Source: Halalkalibaculum roseum
GTDB taxonomy: Bacteria; Bacteroidota; Rhodothermia; Balneolales; Balneolaceae
Reading direction: 5' to 3'
Assembly: GCF_011059145.1 (NCBI RefSeq)
Contig: NZ_JAALLT010000001.1
Coordinates: forward strand, 541,250 to 605,249
DNA length: 64,000 nucleotides
Shown: positions 57,044 to 64,000 of the stretch, one piece after another
Numbering within the stretch: the stretch's first letter is position 1
Layout: every line of letters begins with the position of its first letter
Made by a program: the position numbers and the translations under genes
Notes under the pieces: generated by a model
What the model was told of the DNA's origin: nothing
Database searches by the model: none
Seen by the model: only the letters and a program-made list of their open reading frames with translations

Positions 57044-58843
57044 ATGAGTTCTGCTCTTCATTCAAAACAAAGAAGTTCCCGGGATAGCCTTTTTATTAAA
57101 AAGTTAAACAAAGTAGTAGAAGAATATATTACTGAAGGAGATCTTTCGGTAGAAAATATCAGCAGAGAATTGGGGATAAGCACATCTACTTTTTACCGAA
57201 AAGTAAAATCAATCACGGGATACTCTCCGGTTGAATATATCAGAAACCTACAGCTTCAAAAAGCAGTAGATCTGCTTTCGAAGAACTATGGAAATGTTTC
57301 GGAAGTAGCCTACGAGTCGGGCTTTAACAATCTTTCTTATTTTTCTAAATGCTTTAGAGAGAAGTTTGGTGTAAATCCCGCAAGATATTCCAAATTACGC
57401 ATTTCAAGAAGTGATTCCTTCGGTTACCACACCAGCTTTATAGGGCGCGAAGAAGAGCTGTTGGAAATTAAAACACTAATTACTAAAAACCGATTAGTGA
57501 GCCTGATTGGCCCTGCCGGAACAGGGAAAACGCGACTGGGAACCGTGACTATGAAAGATCTCGGAGATACATTTAGAGACGGATCTTTTGCTGTTTATTT
57601 GACATCCATTAATGATCCGGAACTGGTACCCTCAGTCATCCAACAATCCTTGCGTATACCTCTCCATCCCAATAAAAGTGTGATGAAGACTCTGGTAGAT
57701 TATCTGGCAAGCAAAGAACTTCTATTATTAATTGACAATTTTGAGCATGTCATTGAGGCGAGATCTGTTATCGAAGAGCTTTTGGCGAAGTGCAATCACT
57801 TGAGAATAATTCTTACAAGCCGGACTACTTTAAAATTAAAACAAGAAATTCAGTATCTATTGCAACCGTTGTCTACTCCTGCACCGGTTAAGGAAGTAAA
57901 TCTTGAGAATCTTGACCGGATTAAATCGTATCCCGCCATTCATCTTTTTATAGATCGCGCCAAAAATTATAATAGCGAATTTGATCTGACCAAAGGTAAT
58001 ATTTCAACAATAATAGATATCTGCTATAAACTAGACGGTTTGCCCCTCGCTCTGGAGCTGGCCGCTACACAACTAAGGCTAATTGCTCCAAAAGATCTGC
58101 TTAATAGACTGGATTACGGTTTATCTATACTTAAATCCGGGCAACTGGAACGATCTAAACGGCATGACAGTCTGCTGAATGCGATTGAGTGGAGCTACGA
58201 TCTGTTGAGTAATGAGGAACAAATTTATTTTCAACGCCTCAGCCTTATACCGGATAGTTTTGGCCTACATATAGCGGAATCATTATGGGTAAAGGATATA
58301 GGGACGAATTTTATAGTGCATATCCAATCACTTATTGATAATAATTTAATACAGTCATTTGAAGAGGATGGAGAAATACGTTTTAAAATACTTGAAACAC
58401 TAAAATTATTTGGCCGAAAGAAATTGCGGGAAAGCGAAAAAGAGCATCAGATAGTAAAAGTACTGGCTGAATACTATGTCAAACTAGCCCGCAAAGCTGA
58501 AGTTAGATTAAACGGCCCCGAGCAAAACGAGTGGATAAACCACCTCAACAGAGAGCGGGATAATTTCAGGGGGATAATGGCCTATCTGCTAGAACACCGA
58601 GAGGTGAGGTTTGGTCTTCAACTTGCTAACGCTCTTTGGCGCTACTGGAATATGCAGAATATGATTAAAGAGGGGATAAGTTGGCTCCAAAAAGTTATTC
58701 GACTTGCTGACAGGCTAAAGAGTCATGAACTGACCTCGGAACTTTATGAACTGAAAGGCAATGCCCTGAGTGTACTCGGTATAACCCAGGTAATCCACTC
58801 TGAAAATATTGAGGAGGGAGCAGCTTGTTTATTACAGAGTTGA
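57044..58843 (+). CDS. AraC-HTH/NB-ARC (STAND) regulator, N-terminal part before an in-frame stop
   Basis: 599 residues from the ATG at 57044. An AraC-type HTH fills residues 15-115 (SVENISRELGISTSTFYRKV, VSEVAYESGFNNLSYFSKCF). Then comes an NB-ARC/AP-ATPase module with Walker A GPAGTGKT (156-163), Walker B LLLLIDNFEHV and the GLPLALELAA motif, and the start of the helical C-terminal region. The frame is cut by TGA at 58841-58843, in phase with the TPR-containing downstream gene. The full protein would be about 936 residues. STAND regulators of this kind bind an inducer and ATP and then activate transcription. It probably controls neighbouring genes such as the FAD oxidase. Confidence 0.8.
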   Translation: MSSALHSKQRSSRDSLFIKKLNKVVEEYITEGDLSVENISRELGISTSTFYRKVKSITGYSPVEYIRNLQLQKAVDLLSKNYGNVSEVAYESGFNNLSYFSKCFREKFGVNPARYSKLRISRSDSFGYHTSFIGREEELLEIKTLITKNRLVSLIGPAGTGKTRLGTVTMKDLGDTFRDGSFAVYLTSINDPELVPSVIQQSLRIPLHPNKSVMKTLVDYLASKELLLLIDNFEHVIEARSVIEELLAKCNHLRIILTSRTTLKLKQEIQYLLQPLSTPAPVKEVNLENLDRIKSYPAIHLFIDRAKNYNSEFDLTKGNISTIIDICYKLDGLPLALELAATQLRLIAPKDLLNRLDYGLSILKSGQLERSKRHDSLLNAIEWSYDLLSNEEQIYFQRLSLIPDSFGLHIAESLWVKDIGTNFIVHIQSLIDNNLIQSFEEDGEIRFKILETLKLFGRKKLRESEKEHQIVKVLAEYYVKLARKAEVRLNGPEQNEWINHLNRERDNFRGIMAYLLEHREVRFGLQLANALWRYWNMQNMIKEGISWLQKVIRLADRLKSHELTSELYELKGNALSVLGITQVIHSENIEEGAACLLQS

Positions 58844-58846
58844 ATC

Positions 58847-59851
58847 GTGTTTCGAAAGCTGGGTCTTGAAGAAAATTTAGCCCTCAACTTAAATCATTAT
58901 AGCTGGGCATTGATCGCTGCCTGGCTTGATTATGAAAAGGGGACGGCCGTAAGTAAGGAGGCCTTGGAGCTTAATAAAAAATTAAACAATAAAAGAGGAG
59001 TTTCCGTATCTCTCTGCAATCATGCTGTAGCAGATTACTGGCGGGGAGACCTCAGGAGTTCAAAAAGAAGATACGAGGAAGCATTGAAGCTCAGACAGGA
59101 GTGCGGTGATCAACGAGGTGTATCATATCTTTCTATTCGTCTTGCCAGAGTTGAATTCAGTCTTGGAAACTATGATAGATCTTTGGACTTATTGGATCTG
59201 GCAATCGAGATATTACAGGAAATAAATGATATTCAGCTAATAAGCTTACACTACACTTTCAAAGGGCTAATTTGCTACTATTTAGATGATTCGGGTAAGG
59301 CACATGAATTTTTAAATATTGCCTATAAAGGATGGTCAGATATAGGACGAAAATGGGGGATGAGCCTTTCCAGTGAATTATTAGGTCTCGTCTTAATATC
59401 GATGGATAAATCTGATGAATCCAGAAAATATATCAACCATGCAGAGGAGCTTAGAAATAGTATGACAGGCTGCAGACAATATAATTCATTGACCGATTAC
59501 TGCAATGCCGAATGGGAATTGTATTCGGGCAATATAGAGGCAGCTAAAATACTTCACTCAAAGTCGCTGGAGACAAGGGTAGAACTTAATTTGAAAACGG
59601 TAATATGTGAATCGCTTGAAGCTATAGCCGCTCTGTTTTTTATTCAAGAAGACTACCGAAAATCCATACTGTTTCTTTCCGGTGCTTGCTTTCTCCGAGA
59701 TGAAATCGAAGCACCTCTTCCACCCAGATTCTATAAAAAGTATAAAAGCATTAGATTGAGCTGTAAAAAACGACTTGAGGCTGGGGAATTTCAAAGAATA
59801 TGGGATGAAGCCAAGGCGATGGAATTGGGTCAATTTTCTAATCTTATTTGA
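58847..59851 (+). CDS. TPR-repeat C-terminal part of the same regulator
   Basis: 334 residues from a GTG at 58847, three bases after the TGA and in the same frame. It consists of TPR-like helix pairs (RSSKRRYEEALKLRQECGDQRG, YDRSLDLLDLAIEILQEIN, KAHEFLNIAYKGWSDIG). By itself it would be a bare TPR scaffold. The residues around the stop (ACLLQS, stop, IVFRKLG) read as one uninterrupted TPR helix, so the TGA most likely arose by mutation, unless termination and restart are real. Confidence 0.7.
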   Translation: MFRKLGLEENLALNLNHYSWALIAAWLDYEKGTAVSKEALELNKKLNNKRGVSVSLCNHAVADYWRGDLRSSKRRYEEALKLRQECGDQRGVSYLSIRLARVEFSLGNYDRSLDLLDLAIEILQEINDIQLISLHYTFKGLICYYLDDSGKAHEFLNIAYKGWSDIGRKWGMSLSSELLGLVLISMDKSDESRKYINHAEELRNSMTGCRQYNSLTDYCNAEWELYSGNIEAAKILHSKSLETRVELNLKTVICESLEAIAALFFIQEDYRKSILFLSGACFLRDEIEAPLPPRFYKKYKSIRLSCKKRLEAGEFQRIWDEAKAMELGQFSNLI

Positions 59852-60186
59852 ATAAATACAGATCATTGGAGGACCGGACTGGCTGGTGGTATCTGACATC
59901 AGGTCCTAAATTTGAATGATTTGTGTTAATATTTGCATAGTATTTGTTAGAACGAGTCCTTCTTTTGTATTTAGTTAAGATTGTAAGAAAATTCGTTGGC
60001 TTTTATCCTATTAAGACATATAACCATTTTATCATGCTATCAATAATTGTGATAAGCTTTTGTGTTCTTAGTAAAGACTAGATCTAAAGTTGTCACATAA
60101 AGATTTTGCGCTATAAAATCGAAGCAGCTAACAGTCGGCTTTCGATTCATGATAAAAAATAATATGAACATTAGCCCTTAAAAATT
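59852..60186. other. Promoter region of the FAD oxidase with a 40-bp direct repeat
   Basis: A/T-rich gap without a gene. 59911-59950 (TGAATGATTTGTGTTAAT...GTTAGAA) recurs at 61779-61818 with 32 of 40 bases identical. The first copy lies 236 bp upstream of the oxidase and the second 84 bp upstream of the lipoprotein at 61903. They may be binding sites for the regulator encoded just upstream. Confidence 0.5.
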
Positions 60187-61572
60187 ATGCCTGAAATAGC
60201 AGCTTTAAGTGATTTAAGAAAAAATATACGCGGTGATATTATTGGACGTAATGATCAGGGATATGATAAAGCCCGCAGGGTTTATAATGGTATGATTGAT
60301 AAGAAACCGGAAGCGATAGTCTATTGTGAAAATACAACCGACGTTATAAACGTTGTCCGATTTGCCCATGAGCATGAACTATTGACCGCAGTTCGTGGAG
60401 GAGGTCACAATGCAGGAGGGCTCGGTGTTTGTGATGACGGATTGGTAATCGATCTCTCAAGGATAAATTTTACTCATATCGATCCTGTAAAAAAAACTCT
60501 TACTGTTGGTGGCGGCGCAACTTGGGGTGATGTAGATCGTGCCACCCATGCCTATGGACTTGCGGTACCTAACGGTATCTTTTCGACTACAGGGGTCGGA
60601 GGGCTTACGCTTGGTGGAGGACTGGGTAATCTGACTCGGACCTACGGTTTGACCATTGACAATCTACTTGAGGTCAATATTGTATTAGCGGATACCAGTA
60701 CTGTTACTGCAAATAAGGATAGGAATCCCGACCTTTTCTGGGCAATAAGAGGGGGAGGAGGTAATTTTGGAATAGCGACATCCTTTAAGTTCAGGCTGCA
60801 TGAAGTGTCAACCGTTTATGCCGGACCCATGTTATGGGAAATGGAAGAGGCAGATGAAGTAATGCAATGGTACCGGGAGTTTATTACTAGTGCTGATTAC
60901 TCCATCAATGGTTATTTTGCCTTTCTCATCGTGCCTTCGGTGGCACCTTTTCCTGATCATCTGCAGGGTAAAAATATGTGTGGTATCGTTTGGTGTTATG
61001 CTGGTGATTTGGATAAAGCAGAACGGGTTTTCAGGCCCATCCGTAAGGTAGGAAATGTAGCGCTCGATTTAGTCGGTCCCATGCCTTTACCTGATTTGCA
61101 GAGCATGTTCGATGACCTGTATCCTCCCGGGCTCGATTGGTATTGGAAAGCGGGTTACCTTAAAGAATGGAGTGATGAGTCGATTTCAAAAAATATAAAA
61201 TACGGGTCCACTATACCCACACCTCTTTCTGGAATGCATCTTTATCCGGTTAACGGTGCTGCCCACGGTGTTGACAAAGATGAAACGGCATGGAGCCACC
61301 GTGATGCCCATTGGGTGGAAAATATTGTTGGGGTGGATGCAAATCCTTCCAATCGCAAAAAAATTATAACTTGGGCACAAAAATACTGGGAAGAGGCGGT
61401 CCATCCCTATTCTACAGGCGGTGCTTATATAAATTTCCTAATGAGGGATGAGGGGAACAAGAGAATAAAGGCTGCCTATAGAGAAAATTATAACCGTCTA
61501 GTCAATATTAAGACTAAATACGATCCCAATAATTTCTTCAGTGTCAATCAAAATATAAAGCCCAAGGAATAA
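60187..61572 (+). CDS. FAD-linked oxidase, berberine-bridge/6-hydroxynicotine oxidase type
   Basis: 461 residues. The PCMH-type FAD domain opens with VRGGGHNAGGLGV, in which the His is the usual covalent FAD attachment site. GVGGLTLGGGLGNLTRTYGLTIDNLL follows, along with DLFWAIRGGGGNFGIATSF. The C-terminal berberine-bridge domain ends NRLVNIKTKYDPNNFFSVNQNI. Such enzymes oxidise alcohols, sugars or amines. No signal peptide is seen, so it is cytoplasmic. It follows the STAND regulator. Confidence 0.92.
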   Translation: MPEIAALSDLRKNIRGDIIGRNDQGYDKARRVYNGMIDKKPEAIVYCENTTDVINVVRFAHEHELLTAVRGGGHNAGGLGVCDDGLVIDLSRINFTHIDPVKKTLTVGGGATWGDVDRATHAYGLAVPNGIFSTTGVGGLTLGGGLGNLTRTYGLTIDNLLEVNIVLADTSTVTANKDRNPDLFWAIRGGGGNFGIATSFKFRLHEVSTVYAGPMLWEMEEADEVMQWYREFITSADYSINGYFAFLIVPSVAPFPDHLQGKNMCGIVWCYAGDLDKAERVFRPIRKVGNVALDLVGPMPLPDLQSMFDDLYPPGLDWYWKAGYLKEWSDESISKNIKYGSTIPTPLSGMHLYPVNGAAHGVDKDETAWSHRDAHWVENIVGVDANPSNRKKIITWAQKYWEEAVHPYSTGGAYINFLMRDEGNKRIKAAYRENYNRLVNIKTKYDPNNFFSVNQNIKPKE

Positions 61573-61902
61573 TAGTTCTTTACTGAGTGCTATTGACACA
61601 AATTAAAATTTATTTTAGATGTTCATATAGGAATACGACTTCTTATCCAATTGAATTACTACCTGAAATGCTTACTATTTATAAGAACTTGCCTGGATAG
61701 GAAGATTTTGAAGACTGTCTAAGCCTACTTAATACCCCGATCTATCCTAATATGGTATACCAACTTTCCCTTCAGAAATGAATGATTTGTGTTAATCTTT
61801 GAGTCATGAGTGTTAGAATATCGAGCATTTGACCTCTTAATTATAGATAGCAACAGTGATAAGATGTTGCACAAATTTGATACAAAATTTAAGGGGGAAA
61901 TT
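61573..61902. other. Intergenic stretch with the second copy of the 40-bp repeat
   Basis: Contains the repeat at 61779-61818 and an AAGGGGG Shine-Dalgarno region just before the next ATG. No open frame here is convincing. Confidence 0.45.
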
Positions 61903-62373
61903 ATGAACAACAGATCAGCTTCCACTATTTATGGTTTTGTTTTTATTGCACTGGCTTCACTGCTGGTATTTATAGGATGTAATGATGGTGATAATCCGGT
62001 GAACCCATGCCCGGATCCAAATAATATAGATTGCTTAGAAAAAGATGGAAGGCTGTATGGTCTGTGGGTGACACCCACTTGCGATGCAAAACAGGATACT
62101 ATATTGGTTTCGCGTCCAGCCAACTTGAGAACGAAAACTAACGCTTGTGGTACTTGTAATAACGGTAATGAGCTGGCCTTTGACAATGAGTGGATTTGGG
62201 ATCAGTTGGAAGAAAATTCCAAGATTAAATTGACAAGTGAGATCGCCAGGCAGTGTGGTATAGTGATTGAGAATCCTCAGGTCTCGGAAACAGAGGTTGA
62301 CTATAGCATCAGTGCGAACGGGGATACCCTCTTCTGGGGCATCAACCGAGAAATTTATGTCAAAACGAATTAA
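61903..62373 (+). CDS. Cys-rich lipoprotein of unknown function
   Basis: 156 residues from the ATG at 61903, preceded by AAGGGGGAAA. Signal with lipobox VFIGC, then a short domain with Cys pairs (NPCPDP, NIDCLE, TPTCDAK, NACGTCNNG, RQCG) that could form disulfides in the periplasm. The C-terminus ends NREIYVKTN. No family recognised. Confidence 0.65.
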   Translation: MNNRSASTIYGFVFIALASLLVFIGCNDGDNPVNPCPDPNNIDCLEKDGRLYGLWVTPTCDAKQDTILVSRPANLRTKTNACGTCNNGNELAFDNEWIWDQLEENSKIKLTSEIARQCGIVIENPQVSETEVDYSISANGDTLFWGINREIYVKTN

Positions 62374-63086
62374 TAGGAATAAAATTCTTTGTCCAATATC
62401 ATAGAAATTCTACATCAATACATCATATGACAATATGGTGAAAAACATGAAAACCTATAGTCATAAGCATAAGCAATGTATAAGCTTGATACTTAGTAGT
62501 TGTGATTTCTGAGTAATGATTAAACCGGTATCTCATGAAGAATTAGCAACTGTTGTCCTAAAGTAAAGATGTGCAATGGCTTGTTTTGTATCTGACATCC
62601 ATAGTGAAGGAAGTATGAAAGATGAAGATGAATCTCGTGGATGACTCGTAATAAACCTTTATTGCTGGATGAAGACCAATATTCCCCGCCCTCACTGTGT
62701 TGGAATATCTGGGTACACAGTGGGGCAGAATAACAACACGGATATTTAGTACTTCCAGTACTTGACCTGGTTTCTATATGACTAATCTTTGTTCTTTCCC
62801 CTTAGGTTAGAACAAATGAAAGGGAGCCTCTGTGGCGGAGGTTCCCTTTATCAAACATCTTCTTTAACAGTTACTGACCTGATATCATGGATTTGTACTG
62901 TAGTGGTATAGGGATGCGAATATCATTTCTTTATGAAGATCTATTTTTTATATGGATGATTTTATCATTTGCATATAAGTCGATATGAATAATGAATTTA
63001 TATTGATAAAAAGATAGGTCACAAACTGTTATGAAAGTTTGTGACCTATCTTAGGTACATGGATTGTTAGTCCCAATCTTTGTTCC
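62374..63086. other. Long non-coding stretch with four to five stem-loops
   Basis: No supported gene. Hairpins: 62688-62726 (GCCCTCACTGTGT/ACACAGTGGGGC), 62748-62762 (AGTACT/AGTACT), 62788-62816 (TTTGTTCT/AGAACAAA), 62819-62849 (AAAGGGAGCCTC/GAGGTTCCCTTT) and 63012-63051 (perfect 16-bp arms AGATAGGTCACAAACT). The first four lie close together and could be a structured RNA on either strand. Confidence 0.45.
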
Positions 63087-63127
63087 AAAAAAAGAAAACC
63101 CTTGCAAGCCAATGACTTACAAGGGTT
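63087..63127 (-). terminator. Terminator after tRNA-Leu, minus strand
   Basis: AACCCTTGTAAG/CTTGCAAGGGTT (one G-T pair) followed on the minus strand by TTTTCTTTTTTT, only a few bases after the tRNA 3' end. Confidence 0.85.
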
Positions 63128-63131
63128 AATG

Positions 63132-63215
63132 TGCCCAAGAAAGGACTCGAACCTTCACGAGCCGAAGCTCACATGCTCCTGAAGCATGCGCGTCTACCAA
63201 TTCCGCCACTTGGGC
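63132..63215 (-). tRNA. tRNA-Leu (anticodon CAG)
   Basis: 84 nt. The acceptor stem GCCCAAG/CTTGGGC, D-arm GGCGGAATTGGTAGACGC, anticodon loop TTCAGGA between CATGC and GCATG (anticodon CAG), a long variable arm (TGAGCTTCGGCTCG) as in class II tRNAs, and T-arm GGTTCGAGTCC are all present. CCA is not encoded. Confidence 0.97.
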
Positions 63216-63383
63216 GAGTTAATTGATGAATTGTTGAGGGATTGAGTTGGTAAATAACCTTAAAAACAATTCACCAATTAACTCGGCTGCTAAATATATG
63301 GGTTTGAAGAACTAATTTGAAACAACAATTTTGAGAAAAAATGCGTGTTGGCTCAAAGAGTATCCCAGGTAAAATTTCTTTCA

Positions 63384-63413
63384 TAAAAAAAGCCCGCCGT
63401 TGCCGGAGGGCTT
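63384..63413 (-). terminator. Terminator of the cold-shock gene
   Basis: GCCCTCCGGCAACGGCGGGC-type hairpin on the minus strand followed by TTTTTTTATG, about 20 bp after the stop at 63435. Confidence 0.85.
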
Positions 63414-63434
63414 CTTCATAAATGACGTACAAAA

Positions 63435-63650
63435 TTACTTGTAGTCGAGGCTGCGTACGTTTGTAGCACTCAGTCCCTTGGGTGTTTCTTCAACTTCAAA
63501 TTCAACAGCTTCGTCGTCTTCCAGTCCCTGGTTTTGTCCCAGTCCTTCAACGTTGTTACGGTGTACGAAAATATCCTTGCCACCCTCGTCAGGTGCGATA
63601 AATCCAAATCCTTTTTGTGTGTCGAAAAATTTTATTTTGCCTTGCTTCAT
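63435..63650 (-). CDS. Cold-shock domain protein (CspA family)
   Basis: 71 residues, a single OB-fold with RNP1 KGFGFIAP and RNP2 DIFVHRNNV. It binds single-stranded RNA/DNA as a chaperone. The 5' untranslated region (63651 to about 63720) is G/T-rich with GGTAATGGTATTG; cold-shock genes often have regulatory leaders, but none is evident by eye. Confidence 0.95.
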   Translation of the reverse strand: MKQGKIKFFDTQKGFGFIAPDEGGKDIFVHRNNVEGLGQNQGLEDDEAVEFEVEETPKGLSATNVRSLDYK

Positions 63651-63940
63651 AATGGTAATGGTATTGTGTTAGTGCACCTAAAGGTGGTATCTCAGGAAAG
63701 GTTTGGGTTAACGCGACTTTCTTAAAAAATATACGTGATAGGTGGGTAATTAAATGTAATGCGATAAGGTACGGTTAATATCGTGGAATACCTATTAATT
63801 ATTTGAAACGGGTTTATCAGGTTTAATAGCTGTTTGTAAGGATATCTATTTAAAATACGGCATATCTTTTGTATAGTCCCTGTACGATTTTCATCAAATA
63901 TATCTGCTAAAGCGGGAAATTTAGAAAGCAGCAACCGACC

Positions 63941-64000
63941 ATGTCGAAGAACACTTTCACCGGTAGGGAAATCATAGGATTTCTGACCGGACTCCTGTTA
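63941..64000 (+). CDS. Start of a gene running off the right edge
   Basis: ATG at 63941, 20 codons open to the window edge. It starts MSKNTFTGREIIGFLTGLLL, a polar start followed by a hydrophobic segment, like an N-terminal membrane anchor. Too short to classify. Confidence 0.4.
   Translation, partial: MSKNTFTGREIIGFLTGLLL

Noticed and set aside
58841-58843. TGA as selenocysteine codon
   Set aside because: No Cys-like active-site context (it falls in a TPR helix) and no SECIS-like hairpin seen.
62600-62660. Short ORF starting at an ATG near 62577 (about 22 codons)
   Set aside because: Too short, no Shine-Dalgarno, no terminator at a matching distance.
63722-63934. Minus-strand ORF of 70 codons near the right edge
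   Set aside because: TTG start, A/T-rich, and antisense to the promoter region of the gene starting at 63941; parts look protein-like, but nothing supports translation.

Overview
ORGANISM. The window looks like a chromosomal segment of a Bacteroidota-type bacterium, most likely from the Balneolota/Rhodothermota side of that group. The reasons are a Bacteroidota-style dcw cluster (mraZ-rsmH-ftsL-ftsI-murE-mraY-murD-ftsW-murG-murC with no murF and a PASTA-bearing FtsI), a TonB-dependent receptor with a CarboxypepD_reg-like domain next to a DUF4249-type lipoprotein, membrane-bound LytTR regulators, an FadL-like porin, many lipoproteins with weak Shine-Dalgarno sequences, and intergenic spaces full of short word-like repeats. 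The assignment is inferred from gene content; no 16S gene is present.

LAYOUT. 1-11.7 kb (minus strand) is the cell-wall/division cluster, read from a promoter with a MraZ box at about 11.65 kb. murD is interrupted by a frameshift exactly at a nine-A tract. 12.1-15.2 kb holds a stand-alone GIY-YIG protein, a serine hydrolase and two related small transcription units on the minus strand, one of which encodes a 44-residue protein. 15.3-20.6 kb is a methionine operon (metY-metX-thrA). Its leader carries two stacked control elements: a 24-codon Cys-rich leader peptide with its own terminator and a possible antiterminator, then a SAM-I riboswitch with a second terminator. 20.6-24.7 kb holds an M1 peptidase, era, pdxJ and an NlpC/P60 lipoprotein. 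25.1-27.3 kb is a three-gene sulfur-handling operon (SQR-like flavoprotein, single-Cys DsrC/TusE-like protein, DsrE-like protein), followed by an FadL-type porin. 29.4-45.7 kb mixes two membrane LytTR regulators, a MotA/ExbB-like protein, a prolyl oligopeptidase, a methyltransferase with an export signal, a PPDK/PEP-synthetase regulatory protein, the DUF4249/TonB receptor pair, a PP2C-type phosphatase, katG and an intradiol-dioxygenase-like protein.

46-56 kb is an accessory stretch of small genes: a DUF2178-like membrane protein with an XRE regulator, GNAT, PD40 propeller, nucleotidyltransferase-like, ABM, two CPBP proteases, YbaK, small membrane proteins and a second serine hydrolase. 56-62.4 kb holds a GC-richer VOC gene, an AraC-NB-ARC-TPR regulator cut by one in-frame TGA, a berberine-bridge-type FAD oxidase and a lipoprotein. 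The oxidase lies between two copies of a 40-bp direct repeat. The right end has tRNA-Leu(CAG), a cold-shock gene and the first 20 codons of a further gene.

HOW IT WORKS TOGETHER. The clearest regulatory unit is the methionine operon. Aspartate is turned into homoserine by ThrA, acetylated by MetX and sulfhydrylated by MetY. Its leader appears to sense both cysteine supply (translation of the leader peptide) and SAM (the riboswitch). The most notable signals in the window are this two-input attenuator, the homopolymer frameshift in the essential gene murD, the split STAND-type regulator, and several families of intergenic hairpins and roughly 10-bp-phased repeats.
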